Assembly: GCA_964572845.1 (NCBI GenBank)
Contig: CAZNFX010000005.1
Coordinates: 221,931-285,930 of the forward strand
Reading direction: 5' to 3'
From: Bin55 sp964572845
Lineage (GTDB): Bacteria > Pseudomonadota > Gammaproteobacteria > Pseudomonadales > Azotimanducaceae
Length of the DNA: 64,000 nucleotides
Below are positions 9,284 through 18,186 of the stretch, in pieces. The position numbers were made by a program, and so were the translations under genes. Under the pieces are notes generated by a model. The model was given only the letters and a program-made list of their open reading frames with translations, searched no databases and was not told the DNA's origin. The number at the start of each line of letters is the position of its first letter. Position 1 is the first letter of the stretch.

Positions 9284-10339
9284 CTAATTCCCACGCATGG
9301 ACTGAACGATGGACCAAGCGAGCTCCGATCGTTCTCGTGCTGCCCCTGCGTACTCCAGCGCCGTCTGCGAACTGGCATTGCCGTCGAGTCCTCGTTTGTA
9401 GACTCCCTGAATGATTCCCGCCGAACGGAAGAGATTGAACGCGACGTAGAACAGCCAATTGTCGATCTTTTCTATGCGGGCGATCTTGCAGTACTCGTCG
9501 ATGAGTTCCGATTCGCTTGGAATGCCTAGGTCCCCTAAATTGGCTCCCGCAATCATGCCCGGTTTCTTTGAAGCGGGAGAGTGGTACTCCTGACACCAGT
9601 AGCCCAAGTCCGCCATGCCGTCGCCGAGTGTGCTAAGTTCCCAATCCAAGACAGCAACCACCCGAGGTTGCGTTTCATGAAGCAGCACGTTTCCCAAACG
9701 GTAATCTCCATGGACGACGCAGGGGGAAGTCTGTTTGGGCAAGTTGTCTGGCAACCATCGAATCAGCTCATCCATTGCTTCAATCTGTTCAGTTTGGGAC
9801 GCAATGTATTGCTTGCTCCATCTCGATATTTGGCGGGCAAAGTAGTTCCCAGCGCGCCCGAAGTCCTCTAGTCCCACATCCATGGGGTCGATCGCATGTA
9901 GGGAAGCCAGAATTCTTGCCATATCCAGATATACAGTTCGTCGTTCTTCCTTTTCAAGATCCGGCAATGCCGTCGTTGTAAAAAGCCTGCCCTCGACCAT
10001 TTCCATTACGTAGAACTTCGTGCCGATTACGCTTGGGTCTTCGCACAGGACATGCATTTTGGGAACAGGTACGTCGGAGTTGCTAAGCGCATCCATAACG
10101 CGATGTTCTCGATCCACCTGATGAGCCGACGGCAACAATTGTCCTGGTGGTTGTTTGCGCAACACATAGCGCGCAGTAGAAGTTTCCAAAAGAAATGTCG
10201 GATTGCTCTGACCACCCTCGAATTGTTGGATCGTGCAAGGTGGCCGAAAGCCGCCAATGTTCTTACCGAGAAATTTCTCAATAGAGCTGCGATCGAAGTG
10301 GTGGCCCGTCCGTACCGGCGTTAGGCTTACTTCGCTCAT
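9284..10339 (-). CDS. Phosphotransferase (APH/ACAD10-type) family protein
   Basis: Protein of 351 residues with an aminoglycoside-phosphotransferase/choline-kinase fold. Visible are the N-terminal EGGQSNPTFLL strand, a lysine in VLRKQPPG, the catalytic loop CVVHGDYRLGNVLLHE near residue 200 and the DFG-like VLDWELSTLGDGMADLGYW. This set matches the subfamily related to the ACAD10/11 kinase domain, often found near acyl-CoA metabolism genes. Its ATG overlaps the stop of a small membrane-protein gene (TAATG). The phosphorylated substrate is unknown; antibiotic resistance is not suggested by the context. Confidence 0.85.
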   Translation of the reverse strand: MSEVSLTPVRTGHHFDRSSIEKFLGKNIGGFRPPCTIQQFEGGQSNPTFLLETSTARYVLRKQPPGQLLPSAHQVDREHRVMDALSNSDVPVPKMHVLCEDPSVIGTKFYVMEMVEGRLFTTTALPDLEKEERRTVYLDMARILASLHAIDPMDVGLEDFGRAGNYFARQISRWSKQYIASQTEQIEAMDELIRWLPDNLPKQTSPCVVHGDYRLGNVLLHETQPRVVAVLDWELSTLGDGMADLGYWCQEYHSPASKKPGMIAGANLGDLGIPSESELIDEYCKIARIEKIDNWLFYVAFNLFRSAGIIQGVYKRGLDGNASSQTALEYAGAARERSELAWSIVQSMRGN

Positions 10340-10602
10340 TACCGTAGGTGCGACTCTTCGTTGGGCTGCGACTTAGGTTCGTTTCCTGCTGGTGATCTTT
10401 CGCCTCGAACCCCTTGGACGGATTGGTTGTCCCTAACAAGTTTCATCCAATTGCTGAGTTGTTGAATGGCATTGGAAACAGACGATAGGACAGCGATGGC
10501 GATTCGGTCGTGAGACTGTCTCTTGGTCCAAATGTTGAATTGCAGTATGACTGCATGAACGAGCAACACGAGCAGTGCTATTAGAAAGATTGTCAGTTCC
10601 AT
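10339..10602 (-). CDS. Small single-pass membrane protein, unknown function
   Basis: A frame of 87 codons opening MELTIFLIALLVLLVHAVIL, so one N-terminal membrane helix followed by a charged cytoplasmic or periplasmic tail rich in S, N, P and E. I recognise no family. The argument for it being real is the TAATG overlap with the start of the phosphotransferase gene, typical of translational coupling, and the plausible helix. The length and the low complexity of the tail leave doubt. Confidence 0.5.
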   Translation of the reverse strand: MELTIFLIALLVLLVHAVILQFNIWTKRQSHDRIAIAVLSSVSNAIQQLSNWMKLVRDNQSVQGVRGERSPAGNEPKSQPNEESHLR

Positions 10603-10936
10603 TTCGGGTCTGCGTATATCTGCTGCCTAGGTCTTCTGGCTGTCCGAAGGGGTCATTTTAGGACTACATCAGGCAGGAATGGCTCAGTTCCAACTCACTC
10701 AACGCCTCGCGAGGAGCACTTCGCAGCAATCGAAACCCATGCAATAGAGAAGCGACTGCACCATGTCACCCTAGGATTGCGAGAAGCCCTTCTGAATGTT
10801 GGTTCATATGAAGCAAGTTCTGGGCTGAAGAACACCTTGATCTGCTGTAGCGACCCACTATTCAGTTGTGTATACATTGTGTGGCGATGTAGCGCTATGC
10901 ACGACTCACCCCAAGTGTTCATTTTCCGCTTCACTA
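10603..10936. other. Intergenic stretch with no supported gene
   Basis: About 330 bases between the small membrane-protein gene and the rplM promoter. A 79-codon frame on the minus strand (10695-10934) has no recognisable features and an unconvincing composition. No tRNA, repeat or clear terminator is seen. It presumably contains divergent 5' regions for the flanking genes. Confidence 0.5.
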
Positions 10937-10965
10937 TTGAATATGCAGTGGTTAGTCGCTATCAT
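10937..10965 (+). promoter_or_regulatory. Candidate sigma70 promoter for rplM-rpsI
   Basis: TTGAAT at 10937-10942 and TATCAT at 10960-10965 are separated by exactly 17 bases. The predicted transcript start is near 10972, leaving a leader of about 30 bases before the rplM TTG start. No L13-leader structure was looked for beyond reading. Confidence 0.5.
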
Positions 10966-11001
10966 TCGCAACCGACTTCCCGGACCTGGATGTAACTTTT
11001 C

Positions 11002-11430
11002 TTGAAGACGCTTAGCATGCGCCCTGCAGACGTGGTGCATGATTGGTATGTGGTAGACGCTTCGCACTACACTCTTGGACGTCTTGCTTCTGCAATTGCC
11101 GTACGTTTGCGCGGGAAGCATAAGCCGCAATTCACTCCGCATGTGGATATGGGCGACTACATCGTGGTCGTAAATGCGGAAAGGGTCAAAGTTACGGGTC
11201 GGAAGGAGGAAGAGAAGGTCTATTACCGACATACGGGCTACCCGGGCGGGATTAAGTCTCTCACGTTAAAGGAACTGCGAGAAAAGCATCCGGAACGAAT
11301 CATTGAGCAAGCCGTCAAGGGAATGCTTCCTCGAAATTCTCTTGGTCGGTCGGTCGCGCGCAAATTGAAGGTGTACAGCGGCAACGAGCATCCACATGGT
11401 GCTCAACAACCGAGAGAACTACAGTTCTGA
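11002..11430 (+). CDS. rplM: 50S ribosomal protein L13
   Basis: Large-subunit ribosomal protein of 142 residues, the standard length. It contains DWYVVDASHYTLGRLAS, the TPHVDMGDYIVVVNAE block, YYRHTGYPGG and AVKGMLPRNSLGR. The TTG at 11002 is chosen because it restores the conserved MKT start and DWYVVDA spacing; an ATG at 11017 would lose five conserved residues. It forms the usual two-gene unit with rpsI 56 bases downstream. Confidence 0.96.
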   Translation: MKTLSMRPADVVHDWYVVDASHYTLGRLASAIAVRLRGKHKPQFTPHVDMGDYIVVVNAERVKVTGRKEEEKVYYRHTGYPGGIKSLTLKELREKHPERIIEQAVKGMLPRNSLGRSVARKLKVYSGNEHPHGAQQPRELQF

Positions 11431-11486
11431 ACCCCTTGAGTTCTAACAGTACGTAGGGAACGTCTAGTTCCCAAAAGGAGATTAAT

Positions 11487-11879
11487 TTGGCAACTGCTAG
11501 CGGTTACGGCACAGGAAGACGCAAGACAAGCACGGCTCGGGTATTCCTTTCCCCTGGTAACGGCAGAATCTTGGTTAATGGCCAACCCGTTGACGAGTAC
11601 TTCGGTCGGGAGACGGCTCGAATGATTGTTCGCCAACCGTTGCAAGCTACAGGCACAGACGATGCGGTGAGCTTGAATGTAACCGTGCGGGGTGGTGGTA
11701 ATTCAGGGCAAGCTGGGGCCATCCGACATGGCATTGCAAGGGCATTGTTGGACTACAACGAAGCACTAAAGACCGACCTTAGGCGTGCGGGATTCTTGAC
11801 TCGCGACGATCGAGAAGTAGAGCGTAAGAAAGTAGGGCTTCGTAAGGCTCGCAAACGCCCACAATACTCGAAACGATAA
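11487..11879 (+). CDS. rpsI: 30S ribosomal protein S9
   Basis: Small-subunit protein of 130 residues. It opens YGTGRRKTSTARVFL and ends with the basic tail KKVGLRKARKRPQYSKR, whose terminal SKR reaches the P-site tRNA in the ribosome. The start is TTG at 11487, with a good ribosome binding site (AAAAGGAG) at 11473-11480. It is cotranscribed with rplM. Confidence 0.96.
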   Translation: MATASGYGTGRRKTSTARVFLSPGNGRILVNGQPVDEYFGRETARMIVRQPLQATGTDDAVSLNVTVRGGGNSGQAGAIRHGIARALLDYNEALKTDLRRAGFLTRDDREVERKKVGLRKARKRPQYSKR

Positions 11880-11974
11880 TCTGCCATCGGGCCATCGGCA
11901 TTGGGTACTTTTCATATTTGCCCCTGGTGGCTACTTGGCGATAGCACACTAGGAAATAGGGAGAATCGACAGCG

Positions 11975-12565
11975 TTGACGGATTCAGGTTCAAGTCCAGT
12001 TACGCGCCGGTATTTGCTGCTGGCGACAACCGGGGTAGCTGCAGTTGGTGCTGTCGGAGCGGCCGTACCATTTGTCCAATCTTGGAATCCTAGTGCCAAA
12101 GCCCGTGCATTGGGAGCACCCGTACGGATCGATATCTCCAAGTTAAAGCCAGGCGAATTGCTTGCAGGGGAACCTGCATGGCGCGGCCAACGCATTTTTG
12201 TAATCTATCGAACCCGAGAGATATTGGAAAGTCTCGAACGAGATGAAAAGCACCTCTCGGATCCGGCATCGAAGAAAAGCACCCAGCCCAAATACACGCT
12301 CAACAAGTTCAGGTCGATTCGTCCTGAAATCGGGGTGTACGTAGGGTTGTGCACTCACTTGGGATGTATTCCTGAATATATCGGGGAAGCGAAGACTGGC
12401 TTCTCCTGCGCGTGTCATGGCTCACGCTTTGACTTGGCAGGTCGAGTGGAAAAAAATGTTCCCGCACCAACCAACCTAGTCGTGCCTCCCTATCGGTATG
12501 AGACCGACAACGTTATCGTAGTGGGCGAAGATACTGTAGACGACGAAGACACTGAGATTGCATGA
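11975..12565 (+). CDS. petA: Ubiquinol-cytochrome c reductase, Rieske iron-sulfur subunit
   Basis: Rieske protein of the cytochrome bc1 complex, 196 residues. It has an N-terminal twin-arginine-like signal anchor (TRRYLLLATTGVAAVGAVG). The 2Fe-2S ligands lie in CTHLGC at about 127-132 and CACHGSRFD at about 146-154. The cluster region and the closing VPPYRYETDNVIVVGE are typical. The start is TTG at 11975 with a weak GGGAG upstream. The stop overlaps the petB ATG (ATGA), so the three subunits form one operon petA-petB-petC. Confidence 0.95.
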   Translation: MTDSGSSPVTRRYLLLATTGVAAVGAVGAAVPFVQSWNPSAKARALGAPVRIDISKLKPGELLAGEPAWRGQRIFVIYRTREILESLERDEKHLSDPASKKSTQPKYTLNKFRSIRPEIGVYVGLCTHLGCIPEYIGEAKTGFSCACHGSRFDLAGRVEKNVPAPTNLVVPPYRYETDNVIVVGEDTVDDEDTEIA

Positions 12566-13827
12566 TGGCGGAATCGACCGAACAGCGGGGCTTTCTCTCA
12601 AGATGTCAATCTTGGATCGACGCTCGCTTTCCGTGGACGGACACTGTCGAGAGACATGCGAGCAAGTACTACGCACCGCGCAATTTCAATGTCTGGTACG
12701 TGTTTGGAGCTCTATCCTTCTTTGTCTTGCTCCTGCAGTTGGTTACCGGAGTATGGTTGACGATGACGTACGAACCGACCGGCGAAGGTGCATTTGGTTC
12801 TGTCGAGTACACCATGCGAGAGGTTGATTTCGGATGGTTGATCCGATATCTCCACTCGACCGGTGCGTCCGCTTTCTTCGTTGTCGTCTACATACATATG
12901 TTTCGTGGATTCGCCTACGGTTCGTACCGCAAGCCTCGCGAGCTGATCTGGTTGATTGGCATGGGAATCTATCTCGTGCTGATGGCGGAAGGATTCTTTG
13001 GCTATCTCTTGCCCTGGGGCAATATGTCGTATTGGGGAGCGCAGGTTATTGTGTCGCTGGTGGGTGCAATTCCGTTCTTCGGTCCTGACCTCATGGAGTG
13101 GGTACGTGGTGACTTCGTTATGTCCGAAATCACATTGAACCGCTTCTTTGCACTTCACGTCTTCGCGCTGCCTGGAGCATTGGTAGTCCTTGTGTTCGTA
13201 CACATCGTTGCCTTGCACCACGTAGGATCCAACAATCCGGATGGAATTGAGATCAAATCCAAGAAAGGAGACGACGGCGTGCCGCTCGACGGAATTCCAT
13301 TCCATCCCTATTACACCGTCCACGATTTTCTAGCGATCGTCGTTTTTCTTATCGTGTTCTGTGCCGTGGTGTTCTACGCGCCGGAAATGTTTGGCTATTT
13401 CATCGAAAAACCGAATTTTGAGATAGCAAACCCCTTTAAGACACCAGAACACATCGCGCCGGTTTGGTACTACACACCGTTCTACGCAATGTTGCGTGCA
13501 ACAACCTTCCCTCTCTTTGGCGTTGATGCAAAGTTTTGGGGATTGGTTGTCATGGCGGGCGCTATTCTGATTCCAGCGGCTTTGCCATGGCTTGACAAGA
13601 GTCCTGTTCGCTCGATTCGCTACAAAGGCAAGATCTCCAAGTTCATGCTTGCAATGTTCGTGTTGAGTTTCATTGTGCTGGGGTATTTGGGGACGATTCC
13701 TCCTTCAAAGTTCGCTACTTTTGTGGCTCAAATCGGGACGATTGTCTACTTCTCGTATTTTCTGCTAATGCCGTGGTACACAAGGAGAGAGAAGACTAAA
13801 CCTGTGCCCGACCGGGTCACCGATTGA
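12562..13827 (+). CDS. petB: Cytochrome b subunit of the bc1 complex
   Basis: Integral membrane subunit of 421 residues that carries two b hemes and the quinol oxidation site. Seen in order are the heme-ligand helices (RYLHSTGASAFF with VYIHMFRG, and later FALHVFALPG with HIVALHHVGSNNP), GYLLPWGNMSYWGAQV and a C-terminal half with PVWYYTPFYAMLR and further membrane helices. PEWY is not exact here, because the sequence reads PVWYYTPFY. Overlap with petA is four bases; petC follows by 20 bases. Confidence 0.95.
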   Translation: MMAESTEQRGFLSRCQSWIDARFPWTDTVERHASKYYAPRNFNVWYVFGALSFFVLLLQLVTGVWLTMTYEPTGEGAFGSVEYTMREVDFGWLIRYLHSTGASAFFVVVYIHMFRGFAYGSYRKPRELIWLIGMGIYLVLMAEGFFGYLLPWGNMSYWGAQVIVSLVGAIPFFGPDLMEWVRGDFVMSEITLNRFFALHVFALPGALVVLVFVHIVALHHVGSNNPDGIEIKSKKGDDGVPLDGIPFHPYYTVHDFLAIVVFLIVFCAVVFYAPEMFGYFIEKPNFEIANPFKTPEHIAPVWYYTPFYAMLRATTFPLFGVDAKFWGLVVMAGAILIPAALPWLDKSPVRSIRYKGKISKFMLAMFVLSFIVLGYLGTIPPSKFATFVAQIGTIVYFSYFLLMPWYTRREKTKPVPDRVTD

Positions 13828-13850
13828 AGTAGGGGCGAGGAGCTGCAGTG

Positions 13851-14693
13851 ATGAATCGAGCATTGAAGGGTTTTGCCATCGCTATTTCAGTTGTAGCAGG
13901 GAGTCTAGTCAGTGCCGCCACGGAATCTTCATGGCAGATGGAACCCATGAAGCCTGACCTTAACGATGAGGCTTCCCTCCAACGCGGTCTTGCGCTCTAT
14001 GCAAACTTTTGCATCGGTTGCCACTCGCTTCAGTATCAGCGATATGAACGAACCGCAAACGATCTTGGAGAGATACCCGAAGATTTGATGCTCGACTTCA
14101 TTATTTTTTCTGGACAGGCCATTGGCGACTACATGACGACTTCGATGTCGCAGGAAGATGCCAAGGATTGGTTTGGTATTGCGCCGCCGGATCTCACGAT
14201 GGTCACACGTGTAAGGAGCCCTAAGTGGGTCTATAACTTCCTAAAGACTTTCTATAAGGACGATTCGCGACCATATGGCGTGAACAACAAGGTATTTCCA
14301 AATGTTGCCATGCCACACGTTCTACTTCCTTTGCAAGGGATAACCGAGGAGCTTTGCTATGGCTATCAGTCGATTGAAATACTCGACAGGCTGGAAGAAT
14401 TCGACGAAGCGGCCGCGGAAGGCGAAAAGGAGTCGTTGGATAGAATGCAGGGACGCGAGCCGAACTGTCCCGAGATTAGGACGTTACCGGGCTCCGGTCT
14501 GTACGACGAGGTACAGTTTGATCAAGCTGCGTTCGATATCGCCAATTTTCTACACTATGTGAGTGACCCAACGCGTCAAGAAAGAAAGGCTCTCGGCACG
14601 TATGTGCTTGCATTCTTATTCATACTGTTGGTACTCGCTTATTTCCTGAATCGCGAGTACTGGAAAGATATACACAACCGAAAATCCGACTAG
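13851..14693 (+). CDS. petC: Cytochrome c1 subunit of the bc1 complex
   Basis: Periplasmic c-type cytochrome anchored by a C-terminal helix, 280 residues. It has a signal peptide (LKGFAIAISVVAGSLVSAA), the heme motif FCIGCHSLQYQRYERT, DLTMVTRVRSPKWVYNFLKTFY, and the methionine axial ligand in NVAMPHVLLPLQGI. The tail is GTYVLAFLFILLVLAYFLNREYWKDIH. GAGGAG at 13838-13843 favours the ATG at 13851 over the GTG just before it. A 7-bp hairpin (TTGCCCA/TGGGCAA, 14695-14709) lies between it and sspA and may tune readthrough. Confidence 0.95.
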   Translation: MNRALKGFAIAISVVAGSLVSAATESSWQMEPMKPDLNDEASLQRGLALYANFCIGCHSLQYQRYERTANDLGEIPEDLMLDFIIFSGQAIGDYMTTSMSQEDAKDWFGIAPPDLTMVTRVRSPKWVYNFLKTFYKDDSRPYGVNNKVFPNVAMPHVLLPLQGITEELCYGYQSIEILDRLEEFDEAAAEGEKESLDRMQGREPNCPEIRTLPGSGLYDEVQFDQAAFDIANFLHYVSDPTRQERKALGTYVLAFLFILLVLAYFLNREYWKDIHNRKSD

Positions 14694-14721
14694 TTTGCCC
14701 AATGGGCAATGAGGCTGACGC

Positions 14722-15354
14722 ATGAGCATTTCCGGTCGTCGTACTCCAATGGTGCTGTATTCCACTGGTACCGACCAATACAGTCATAGAGTTCGTCTTG
14801 TCTTGTCCGAAAAGCGAATCCTTGTAGACGAACACTTCATGGACAGAGAGGGTCTCAATCATGAGGCTGTTCAAGAAAACCCTCCCGATGAAATCCCAAC
14901 GCTTGTGGATCGCGATCTCTTTCTGTTCCACAGTCTGGTAATCATGGAGTATCTGGACGAGAGATACCCGCACCCCCCTCTGCTTCCAGTCTACCCCGTC
15001 GCACGAGCTGAGTCTCGCCTAATGATCCATAGAATTCAAAAGGAGTGGTCCGAGCGTGTGGATACCTTGACTGGCAAGGGCATTCGAAAGACGCAAAGAG
15101 ACCGGGCCCGCACTGAGCTGCGAGAGAGCATCATTTCCTTTGCACACGGCGTATCTGAACAGAAGTTTCTCATGAGCAATGACTTCACCATTGTGGATTG
15201 TTGCGCGGCGCCTGTACTATGGCGACTGGAGATGCTTGGGATCAAGTTGCCGACGCGCCAGACGCGAAATCTGCGTCGCTACATGAACACCGTGTTTACT
15301 CGGGAGTCCTTTCGAGCTAGCCTTAGCGAAGAAGAGGAGGAAATGCGCACTTGA
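14722..15354 (+). CDS. sspA: Stringent starvation protein A homologue
   Basis: GST-fold RNA polymerase-associated protein of 210 residues. It opens with a thioredoxin-like domain (MVLYSTGTDQYSHRVRLVLSEK) that lacks the cysteine of true glutaredoxins, followed by the PTLVDRDLFLFHSLVIMEYLDERYPHPPLLP block and a C-terminal helical domain. In this family the PHPPL surface loop contacts sigma70/RNA polymerase. It lies directly after petABC and overlaps sspB by four bases, the common order in gammaproteobacteria. Confidence 0.93.
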   Translation: MSISGRRTPMVLYSTGTDQYSHRVRLVLSEKRILVDEHFMDREGLNHEAVQENPPDEIPTLVDRDLFLFHSLVIMEYLDERYPHPPLLPVYPVARAESRLMIHRIQKEWSERVDTLTGKGIRKTQRDRARTELRESIISFAHGVSEQKFLMSNDFTIVDCCAAPVLWRLEMLGIKLPTRQTRNLRRYMNTVFTRESFRASLSEEEEEMRT

Positions 15355-15743
15355 CGTCTTTCCGCTGGTATTTGGTCGATGCGTTAATCCGTTGGCTTGT
15401 TGACAACGAATGTGTCCCACACGTTGTCATCCAATGCGACTTGCCAGATGTCGATGTACCACAGGATTACGTTAAGGACAATCGATTGGTTCTCAATGTC
15501 TCGGCGCAAGCCGTGAATAATTTTTCTTTGGGTCCTCGCGGGCTCGATCTTGACGCTCGCTTTGGCGGGGTCTCGCATCACATACATGCACCCGCAGGCG
15601 CAATTGTCGGAGTACATGCAAAAGGGAGTACTGTCGGTGTGTCATTGGAGCCCGAAATTCCCGATTCCGAAGACACGCGGCCACCATCCAAGAGAGCCAA
15701 GAATGAGAACGACTCGCGACCCAAACTGACTATCGTGGAGTAA
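15351..15743 (+). CDS. sspB: ClpXP adaptor SspB (stringent starvation protein B)
   Basis: Adaptor of 130 residues that delivers ssrA-tagged proteins to ClpXP. It has the family opening RWYLVDALIRWLVDN, PHVVIQCDLPDV, VLNVSAQAVNNF and FGGVSHHIHAP, then a disordered linker and a short C-terminal ClpX-binding tail ending RPKLTIVE. The start is TTG at 15351, overlapping the sspA stop as TTGA. It converges with the BON lipoprotein gene at 15788. Confidence 0.93.
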   Translation: MTSFRWYLVDALIRWLVDNECVPHVVIQCDLPDVDVPQDYVKDNRLVLNVSAQAVNNFSLGPRGLDLDARFGGVSHHIHAPAGAIVGVHAKGSTVGVSLEPEIPDSEDTRPPSKRAKNENDSRPKLTIVE

Positions 15744-15787
15744 GCGCACAGTAACAGTGTCGAGTGCGTACTCCCGTCTTGCAGAGC

Positions 15788-16354
15788 TCAGTCTAAGTAG
15801 TCGAACACCTTGACTACCTTGTTCACGCCCCGTATATAGCGAACCGCTTCAGCGGCCGCATTGCCCTCTCCTCTAGTAACGACTCCGATCAGATACACAT
15901 TGCCCTTGTCAACAACCAAGTCCAGTTGATTGGCGTTTACATCCGTCAGGTTTGAAATTTTTCGTCGTGCTGTTGCCGCAATGACGGAATCCGACGTACG
16001 TCCAACAACTGTTCGAACATTATCAGTTGAGATTTCGTTTTGGACCGCTCGTAGGTGTTGTACCGTTGCAGCCGCCTGACCCGCGGTCTGTTTGCGTTCC
16101 TCTGAGGCCAACTGCCCGGTAAGCAGCACTATACGACGGTGAACAGTAACGCGGACTCTTTCCTCCTGCAGCTGACCAAGTGAATTGAACACCGCGGTCC
16201 TCACCAGCCGCGCTAGGACCACATCGTCCATGTATTCTCCGGGTGATCGCAGGTCTTCGCGCACCATGGGCGATGAACACCCAAGATTAGAGCTTGCCAC
16301 CGCGATCGCGAGTGTCAAGAAAGTGACGAAGGTGATGGTGCGTCTAGTGGCCAT
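15788..16354 (-). CDS. BON-domain outer-membrane lipoprotein (DolP/YraP-like)
   Basis: Protein of 188 residues from the ATG at 16354. The signal peptide FVTFLTLAIAVASSNLGC ends in a lipobox-type cysteine. Two BON domains follow, the first around VRTAVFNSLGQLQEERVRVTVHRRIVLLTGQL and the second around RKISNLTDVNANQLDLVVDKGNVYLIGVV. DolP-type proteins support outer-membrane integrity. The frame extends upstream into lpoA, but this start lies nine bases after the lpoA stop. In other gammaproteobacteria yraN and diaA stand between these two genes; both are absent here. Confidence 0.87.
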   Translation of the reverse strand: MATRRTITFVTFLTLAIAVASSNLGCSSPMVREDLRSPGEYMDDVVLARLVRTAVFNSLGQLQEERVRVTVHRRIVLLTGQLASEERKQTAGQAAATVQHLRAVQNEISTDNVRTVVGRTSDSVIAATARRKISNLTDVNANQLDLVVDKGNVYLIGVVTRGEGNAAAEAVRYIRGVNKVVKVFDYLD

Positions 16355-16362
16355 GGGTCTTG

Positions 16363-18186
16363 CTACATCAGCGACTTCCGTCGGACAGTTGGTTTGAACA
16401 TGGGAACGTAAGGCACCAGCTCTTGGTTGTCCACCATGCCCCATACGGGTCTGCGCGTCAGAACGCCCGGTTGTTCAATAGCAAGTACTCCAGTCAATCC
16501 AAGCAAAGAACCGCCGTCCTTGAGCGTCTGTATGTTCATCGCCACCCTGTATGCGTCGGATCCAAATACGTACAAGGGAAATAGCAACTCGGACTCTTTG
16601 AATGAGACGAGAATCTCTTCGGTCAACTGCGTACGGTACAAGTTTGCGGGAATGCTGGTATACAGAGTCCCATTTGCGTATTCAGCTTCAAGTTGCCGGT
16701 TTCTGAAAGTCGGTTCTGCGACCAGTATCGGCAGGTCGCCGGCAAAATGATAGTGCAGCGCAGCGGTTAGAGACGCAAATTCCGAGTGATCCACCAGGGC
16801 GACAACGGCATCGATGTCATGCCTCCTTCGTGGTGTGAATTCGAGATTTCCAATTTCCTGCTCAAGGGCTTGATGACGACGGTTGCTTTGTCCGACATGG
16901 AGAATTTCGGCTATGTCTTCGGTAACCTCAGCAAGGTTGTTCAACACGGTTTCATCAACAACTTGCATACCTGTGCTCAAGGAACGTTTGAGCCAGACTG
17001 AAGCACGTGCGGACCAATGGCTGCTCCCAATGACTAAGAGAACTTTGCGTACCCTTAGGTCGTTTAGCTTGTCAATAATTTGCCTGACATCGTCTTCCAC
17101 CGCAATAGCTAGCTGCAGTGATGTCGCATTATTGATTGGCGCGCTTGAAATTCTGTTGAGGGCAATGCTCGGAATGGGGAGGGAATCCCCCTGAATCACC
17201 GAACGGACTCGATCTTTGTCTAGAGGACCTACGATCATGTCCGCACCTTCTGCAATTGCCCTATCGACAAGCTTCACAATATCGGACTGTTCCGTGTCAT
17301 AGATTTTGACGTTAACTTCCGGAACCGTCTGCAGGTGAAAGAGGTGAGTACTCAAGAATCCATTGCGGATTGCTCGGGCAGCGCTCGCTAGAGGGCCGGA
17401 TTGAGGAAGAAGCAACGCTAGATTGATCGGGTCGGCTGTCCTGGATTGAAAGTGCACGGGTGGGTATGCGGCGGCCATGTGGTCAGGGTGGCTCTTTCTC
17501 CACTGGGAAAACCGAAGCTCTCTTTGGGTGTGCGAAATTGAGTCTTTTGCTATCGTGGCTAACTCCCACCAGGCCTCGGCTTCTTTGGATTGCCTTGTGT
17601 GCGACAAGTCGCTACGGTACGCGCACCGCCGGTCCGTCAGGACACCCCAGACACGACGCGACCAGTCTTTTCTGTCGTTGCGACCCACTGGTATGAATGT
17701 CGAAAGTACATCGACGGCTTCATCGCAATCGTGGGTGAGAGAGAACACATGCGCTTCGAAAACTGCAAGTGCGGCGGCTTCGTTGTAATCCGTCGGTCTC
17801 AATTGTTGCAACAGTCCTATCCCGGTGCCTGGATCGTCATAGAACAGGAATAGGGCTTCAAGGAATTGCGAACGGAATGTGGGTTCCGCTCCTAGATTGC
17901 CTTGATTGAATTGGGTGAGGTGTTCCGCAATTACAACCTTGGCGTCACTAAGTCTCCCATTGGAATACAGTACGCTAGTCGTGTCGAGGAGCTCGATCAA
18001 TGGATGTGCTCGTAACCCACTCTGGGGAGGCGATGAAAGCTGCTCGTTTTGGCTGTGAAGCGAAGCTCCTTGCGTCGGACTTCGATGGAACGTTGTTTGA
18101 CAGCCGAATCCAGCCAGTATGAGTGCCATACAGCAAAAGCAGAGAGCCAAAATGACAGGACGATTGTTTGTAGTAGCTATACACAT
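16363..18186 (-). CDS. lpoA: Penicillin-binding protein activator LpoA (LppC family lipoprotein)
   Basis: Outer-membrane lipoprotein of about 607 residues that activates a class A penicillin-binding protein. The start at 18186 gives a signal peptide VILALCFCCMALILAGFGC with the lipobox cysteine. A helical TPR-like N-terminal half follows, then a periplasmic-binding-protein-like C-terminal half beginning near NLALLLPQSGPLASAARAIRNGF. The open frame runs back to 18534, but those codons are antisense to rsmI. The 5' ends of lpoA and rsmI overlap by 35 bases in divergent orientation. Confidence 0.88.
   Translation of the reverse strand: MCIATTNNRPVILALCFCCMALILAGFGCQTTFHRSPTQGASLHSQNEQLSSPPQSGLRAHPLIELLDTTSVLYSNGRLSDAKVVIAEHLTQFNQGNLGAEPTFRSQFLEALFLFYDDPGTGIGLLQQLRPTDYNEAAALAVFEAHVFSLTHDCDEAVDVLSTFIPVGRNDRKDWSRRVWGVLTDRRCAYRSDLSHTRQSKEAEAWWELATIAKDSISHTQRELRFSQWRKSHPDHMAAAYPPVHFQSRTADPINLALLLPQSGPLASAARAIRNGFLSTHLFHLQTVPEVNVKIYDTEQSDIVKLVDRAIAEGADMIVGPLDKDRVRSVIQGDSLPIPSIALNRISSAPINNATSLQLAIAVEDDVRQIIDKLNDLRVRKVLLVIGSSHWSARASVWLKRSLSTGMQVVDETVLNNLAEVTEDIAEILHVGQSNRRHQALEQEIGNLEFTPRRRHDIDAVVALVDHSEFASLTAALHYHFAGDLPILVAEPTFRNRQLEAEYANGTLYTSIPANLYRTQLTEEILVSFKESELLFPLYVFGSDAYRVAMNIQTLKDGGSLLGLTGVLAIEQPGVLTRRPVWGMVDNQELVPYVPMFKPTVRRKSLM

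Noticed and set aside
10695..10934. 79-codon minus-strand frame upstream of rplM
   Set aside because: No recognisable features, and its 5' end lies on the rplM promoter region.
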